A program made the position numbers and the translations under genes. Positions 60,001 through 64,000 of a DNA stretch of 64,000 bases are shown here, piece by piece; within the stretch, counting starts at the first letter, position 1, and the number at the start of each line of letters is the position of its first letter. This stretch comes from Oreocharis arfaki. Lineage: Eukaryota; Chordata; Aves; Passeriformes; Paramythiidae. The notes below the pieces were generated by a model. That model did not search any database. It was not told where the DNA came from and saw nothing but the letters and a program-made list of their open reading frames with translations. The stretch spans positions 311,371 to 375,370 of the forward strand of contig VZRR01010901.1 of the NCBI GenBank assembly GCA_013398015.1, written 5' to 3'.

Positions 60001-62859
60001 CCCCACTCCTTTCAGTTGCCTGGCTGTCCTCATCAGCTGACTCAGACCTGCTCTTAATCCCAAATTTCAGCCAAGGCCTAACCTTGTGTACCAAGTCAGA
60101 GAGGTCTTGAGCTAGAGATGTCTCCCCTCCCAGGACACAGAGTGCCCTGTTAGTTGCACTTAGGGCATGATGAAAATAAAATTTCTTTAATCTAATCTGT
60201 TTAACCTTGGCCATATTGCCACTGCCCTTCGGATTTCTGGTTTGCATTTGTGATACTTCTTTTCTTCCCCCTGGAAACTGAGCTCCCTATATCAGTTGGA
60301 GTGGCTGTGGAGGAGCAAGGAATTTGCCTTTGTACAAGGCTTTTAAAGTAATTATGTATGATTCTAAGATGATTGGATATGTTTCAGTGTCAGCACTGGG
60401 TGTACATTTTAAAGAATGCTATTGAAACTTTCATTCAAAAAATCCACTATATATGTTCCTAGGATGTTATTTTATTTGGTTAAAGAAAATACTGAATGCA
60501 GTGGTATTGAATACAAACTCTCCTTTAATCTATCAAAACATTTACAGCCCTTTCCTCCTTCCAGGACAGGCAAAATTTAAACAAACACCTAGCAAAGAAG
60601 GGGACAGAAACATTTTTTTGGCCTTACATCCCTTTTGCTTTAAGTGGGACTAGTTACGCTGAATATAAGATCACAAGCTCAGAAGCTTAATTTTTTGTTG
60701 TAAGGAGCTTCTGTAGCAGGAGTTTGAAAAGTCACAGTGTGATTGATGTCAGGTAAGCCTGAAGTTGCACTGGCCTTGAACTTGTTCTCTGCAATAACGT
60801 GAGTTAACCTCCGTGAGCAATCAACAGCCGCAGTCTTGGGCCAGCAGAGCTTCCGGATTATGACAACAAAGAGACCTCGAGTTTTTTATCCTTTGAAAGT
60901 TAAATGGAAAAGTTAAAAGAAGAACTTTGTGGTCAATATTTTCATGGGGTGAGTATGGTTTTAGAAATTTTCAGAAAAATGGATGCTGGCATTCCTTATT
61001 ATCTAATTTTCTGGCAGATGTGAAAAAAATAAGTTCATACAACAGTAAGATTAATGGAAGTGGAAGGGAAGGGAAAAGGGAAGAAATCTGTTTTAGATTT
61101 TAATAATGATTTAGAGTCTATTAATATTATTTATCTTAATTTTATCATTAAATTTTATAGTTTAGTAGTGTTGCCTCTGGATATGATTCATTAGGTGGGC
61201 AATAGAGCTTCTCCTCTGCTTCAGGCAAAAGTTCAGAATTTATTTCTGGGCTACGTGCCTGGTCAGTTTTATCTTTGTATGTAGATCTCTGTGCTAAAAT
61301 GCAGAAGGATTTACAGCAAAGGAGTTAAAGTTGTGGTGATCTCTAAGAGAGTTCACTAGGTCAAGCAAATTCTCTCTCTAAGATTGTAAATCCAGCTAGA
61401 TCAAGTGGTACAGAAGACATACAAGCACTTTTGTGACTTCGAAAGAAAGCAGAAACATTGTAGAAACAATTTCTCCACATTTAATTTTACTCAAATTTTT
61501 GTTGGTTTTGTTGCTTTTGCAATTTGAAACTGGAACAAATATGGGATTATGTTCATTCTAATAATCTAGAAACAAAAATAAAGACACGTTTGTCCCAGTG
61601 AGGTCTTTCTTACTACATAGCATTCTCCCAAGATGATCTCCATTCATGCCTCACTTCTGTAAAGTCCTCTCTTAAAAGCTGCTGGGAAATAGAGTTTGGA
61701 TGCATTTTCCCAGTTGTGAATAATCTGTTTCTGTGGTATGGATTTAATTTGGATAAAAGACATTATGAGGGAGAGCAGATGTTGTACCTTGCATGGCACT
61801 TCAGGCTCCTTGTCTGACGCAGCAATGCTGTTGTAGGCAGCAGAAGTGTTCAGAAGTGGGTAAGGACACATTGATGCAATCAGTAGTTCATAGTTTCCTC
61901 TCCCATATAGAATCACTTCTTTCCTGAAAGATCTTCTAGTACTGTACTTGAATTGTTTAATTTATGCAATAGATTTTTTTTTTCCCTTCTCAGTGCATCT
62001 CCTGTACTGAGTGTGTGCTTAAATGGGAAGGAATGGCCTTATTTCTTCTGACTGTCCAATCTAATTAATCTATTTCATTTATTCAGTAATTAGACCAAGC
62101 AGGTTTGGTTTTTTTAACTCATGAAGTAGAAGACAGGAGTGCTGAACATCTGTGTTTGTTCCTGTGGAGTCTGTCTGGTTGAATAAAAGGCATCCTCCAG
62201 TGTCATCCTCTTTACTTGAAATAGGTGTTTGAAGTTGACCCTTTTGGATGACTTAGAACTGAAGACACGGAGAGCCTACTGGGAAAATAAGCATCAAAGG
62301 CCTTGTAGGCCTTTTGAATGAGTTAAATCTCTCTCTGATCTCACTGGTTTCAGTCAGGCTATTAGGTCGTTAAGTATCTTGTCTTTGAGGATTAATCTGT
62401 ACTCTTAATTGTCCATTCCTGATGGTTTCTGTCACTCCCCAGTATACTAATTCTGCCTTAATAACTATGGAAATCACCGCATTGGCATAAAATCACTTGT
62501 TATTCTGCTTATAACATTCTTCACCTGAAAGCCTTCTCTTCAAAGCCTTTCAACCAGTCCATAATTGGGGTGATGGGGGCTGAGAAACATTAGTAGAGCC
62601 ATAGCACTTGATAAATCATTTCTTCTCAAGTTCTTTGGGCTCCTGGAGCAAGGGAAGTGTCACCATGTCACCTTTTTGCTAAAACGTGCTGGTAGCAAGC
62701 TGCCGGAGCGTTGATTCCCAGGCGCTTTGCATTAGAAGGGAATCTAATATCTGCACTTGCCAAGTGTCCTGTGGGCTCTGGCAAGATTCATGTGCAGTTG
62801 AGAAGCAGCATGCATTTGTATGTGAGTCTTACCATGATGGAAGTGAAGTGCCACAAAGA
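54078..62859. other. unique non-coding sequence
   Basis: No supported gene across 8.8 kb. Frames reach 125 codons (54930-55307, plus) without domains. No CR1 or LTR was recognised. 60400-62100 is AT-rich and repeat-poor. Base composition and codon-like signals do not favour any exon I could name. Confidence 0.5.
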
Positions 62860-63262
62860 TGAGTAATGGAGAAGGGCTGAGAGGAGTGAGCTGGAACTAT
62901 TCAACTTTTAGAGGAGAAGACTCAGGGGGAATCTTATCGATATATACAAATAGCTGAAAGGAGGGTACAAAGAAGATTGGAGTGAGGCTCTTTTCAGTGG
63001 TGCCCAGTGACAGGATCAGAAGCACAGACTGAAACGGAGGAAGTTCTGTCTGAACATCAGGAAAATACTCTTGCTGTGAGGGTGATTGAGCGCTGGCACG
63101 GACTGCCCAGAGAGGTTGTGCAGCCTTGAGGTTGGAGATCTTTAAAAGCTGTCTGATACAATTCTGGGCAGCTGGCTCTGAGTGCCTCTGCGTGAACCAG
63201 GCAGTTGGATCAGATGTCCTCCAGGGCTCCCTCCCAACCTCAACCAGCCTGAGATTCTGTGA
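62860..63262 (+). mobile_element. CR1 LINE 3' fragment, sense, diverged
   Basis: The CR1 order is visible with many changes: GGAGAAGGGCTGAGAGGA, CTTTTAGAGGAGAAGACTCAG, GGGGGAATCTTATCG, a GGTGCCCAGTGACAGGATCAGA part, GGAAGTTCTGTCTGAACATCAGG, GGACTGCCCAGAGAGGTTGTG, a CAGTTGGATCAGATGTCCTCC part, CCTCCCAACCTCAACCAGCCT, and a single ATTCTGTGA end unit. No coding capacity remains. It is older or of a different subfamily than the 39.3-40.05 kb copy. Confidence 0.92.
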
Positions 63263-64000
63263 AGCTAAGTTTTAATACAGGGCATCATGTGGGTAATGAC
63301 CTGACCTGGGATGAAGGTTTTATTTTCCATCTGCCTTGTCTCGTCCAGTGCTGTGTGCGGTTACTTCATTCTTTAGTACAGTATGGTCCCACTAATGACA
63401 CCTCTTGCTATTCTACTGGTCAGTTCATTTTAATTTTTTTTTTTTTTTAAGTTTTGTAAGTTTAATAAAACCTTTTCAATTTCTGTATGCATGAGATTTT
63501 GTGGAGACCTCAGCTTTCTTTTAAAACTCTAAATGAAAAATTAGCTTTTGGGGTTATACAAAAAAAGATCAGAAGTATAACTTTCTTAAAAGCCAAAATA
63601 TTATGTAATAAAGAGATTCTAATGCTCTGTGTTTTATGAAAACATTTTGATTTTAGAAAGCTGATTTTTAATTTTTCTTCTCAGTTTCTTGTGTTTTCTG
63701 TTTTTCAATGAATTTCCTGCCTCCCTAGTATTGGATTTATACATCATATATTCTGGATGGGTAGGATTTCTGTATGTGTCTTTTTTGAGTCTCAAGTCTG
63801 TGAAGTGCTCGTATCTAACCCAGTGTTTAATAGGATTCAAATTTTGCAAAGAAGCTGATAATGCTGCCCTGTTCTAATGAAGTGCTTGAACATGGACCTG
63901 AGTGGAAACATGCTGTGTGAGATGTTCACAAGTGCCCATGGGAGAAGGGAGGTTACATCCCATTGAGAGTGGGCAACAGGATCCCACCAGCTTGAGAATG
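63263..64000. other. unique non-coding sequence
   Basis: No supported gene. A 15-base T-run (63434-63448) lies soon after the CR1; the rest is AT-rich with frames of 71 codons or fewer. Confidence 0.55.

Noticed and set aside
1..64000. tRNA, rRNA, CRISPR arrays, bacterial operons or insertion sequences
   Set aside because: None seen; the repeat content (CR1, ERV) is that of a bird nuclear genome.

Overview
The window looks like avian nuclear DNA from a gene desert or a very long intron. The main evidence is CR1 LINE 3' ends carrying the bird-type ATTCTATGA terminal units (20786-21176, 32698-32820, 39300-40054 and 62860-63262). The other support is a low density of CpG and open frames, scattered microsatellites, degenerate MIR-like SINE relics, and one endogenous retrovirus. 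I found no host coding exon, tRNA, rRNA, CRISPR array or bacterial-type feature I can support. The species cannot be fixed from the sequence; a non-avian reptile is possible but less likely.

The dominant feature is a gammaretrovirus-like (class I) provirus on the minus strand, about 47499-54077. In proviral order it has: a 5' LTR (53597-54077); a leader with a candidate primer site and splice donor; an uninterrupted 535-codon gag (51664-53271); a UGA stop; protease in the same frame (51340-51663); a pol gene broken by several stops and frameshifts (RT, RNase H, integrase; 48181-51339); a stub of env encoding only the TM membrane anchor and tail (47890-48138); a polypurine tract; and a shortened 3' LTR (47499-47843). 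The element cannot be autonomous: env is almost gone, pol is split across frames, and catalytic positions of RNase H and integrase are altered. RT motif residues are still visible. The open gag contrasts with the decayed pol and with LTRs that differ at roughly 14% of alignable sites by eye. This is the best candidate here for something undescribed, a retained or co-opted gag, although a recombinant origin would also explain it.

Region by region: 1-12 kb is mostly unique AT-rich sequence with an A/C-only tract (3831-4100), small microsatellites and one CpG-rich patch (9028-9370). 12-18 kb holds a MIR-like relic and an unexplained 244-codon ORF (16673-17407). 18.2-20.5 kb and 23.05-23.78 kb are two tandem near-identical duplications, each with a single N at its junction, which looks like an assembly artefact. 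20.8-21.2 kb is an antisense CR1. 24-39 kb is mostly unique sequence with two more MIR-like relics and a short CR1 end. 39.3-40.05 kb is a sense CR1 with remnant RT coding. 40-47.5 kb is unique. 47.5-54.1 kb is the provirus. 54-64 kb is unique sequence apart from a CR1 near 63 kb.

No set of genes in the window works together apart from the proviral genes. In an intact ancestor these would have encoded virion core (Gag), maturation protease, reverse transcriptase/RNase H, integrase and envelope.
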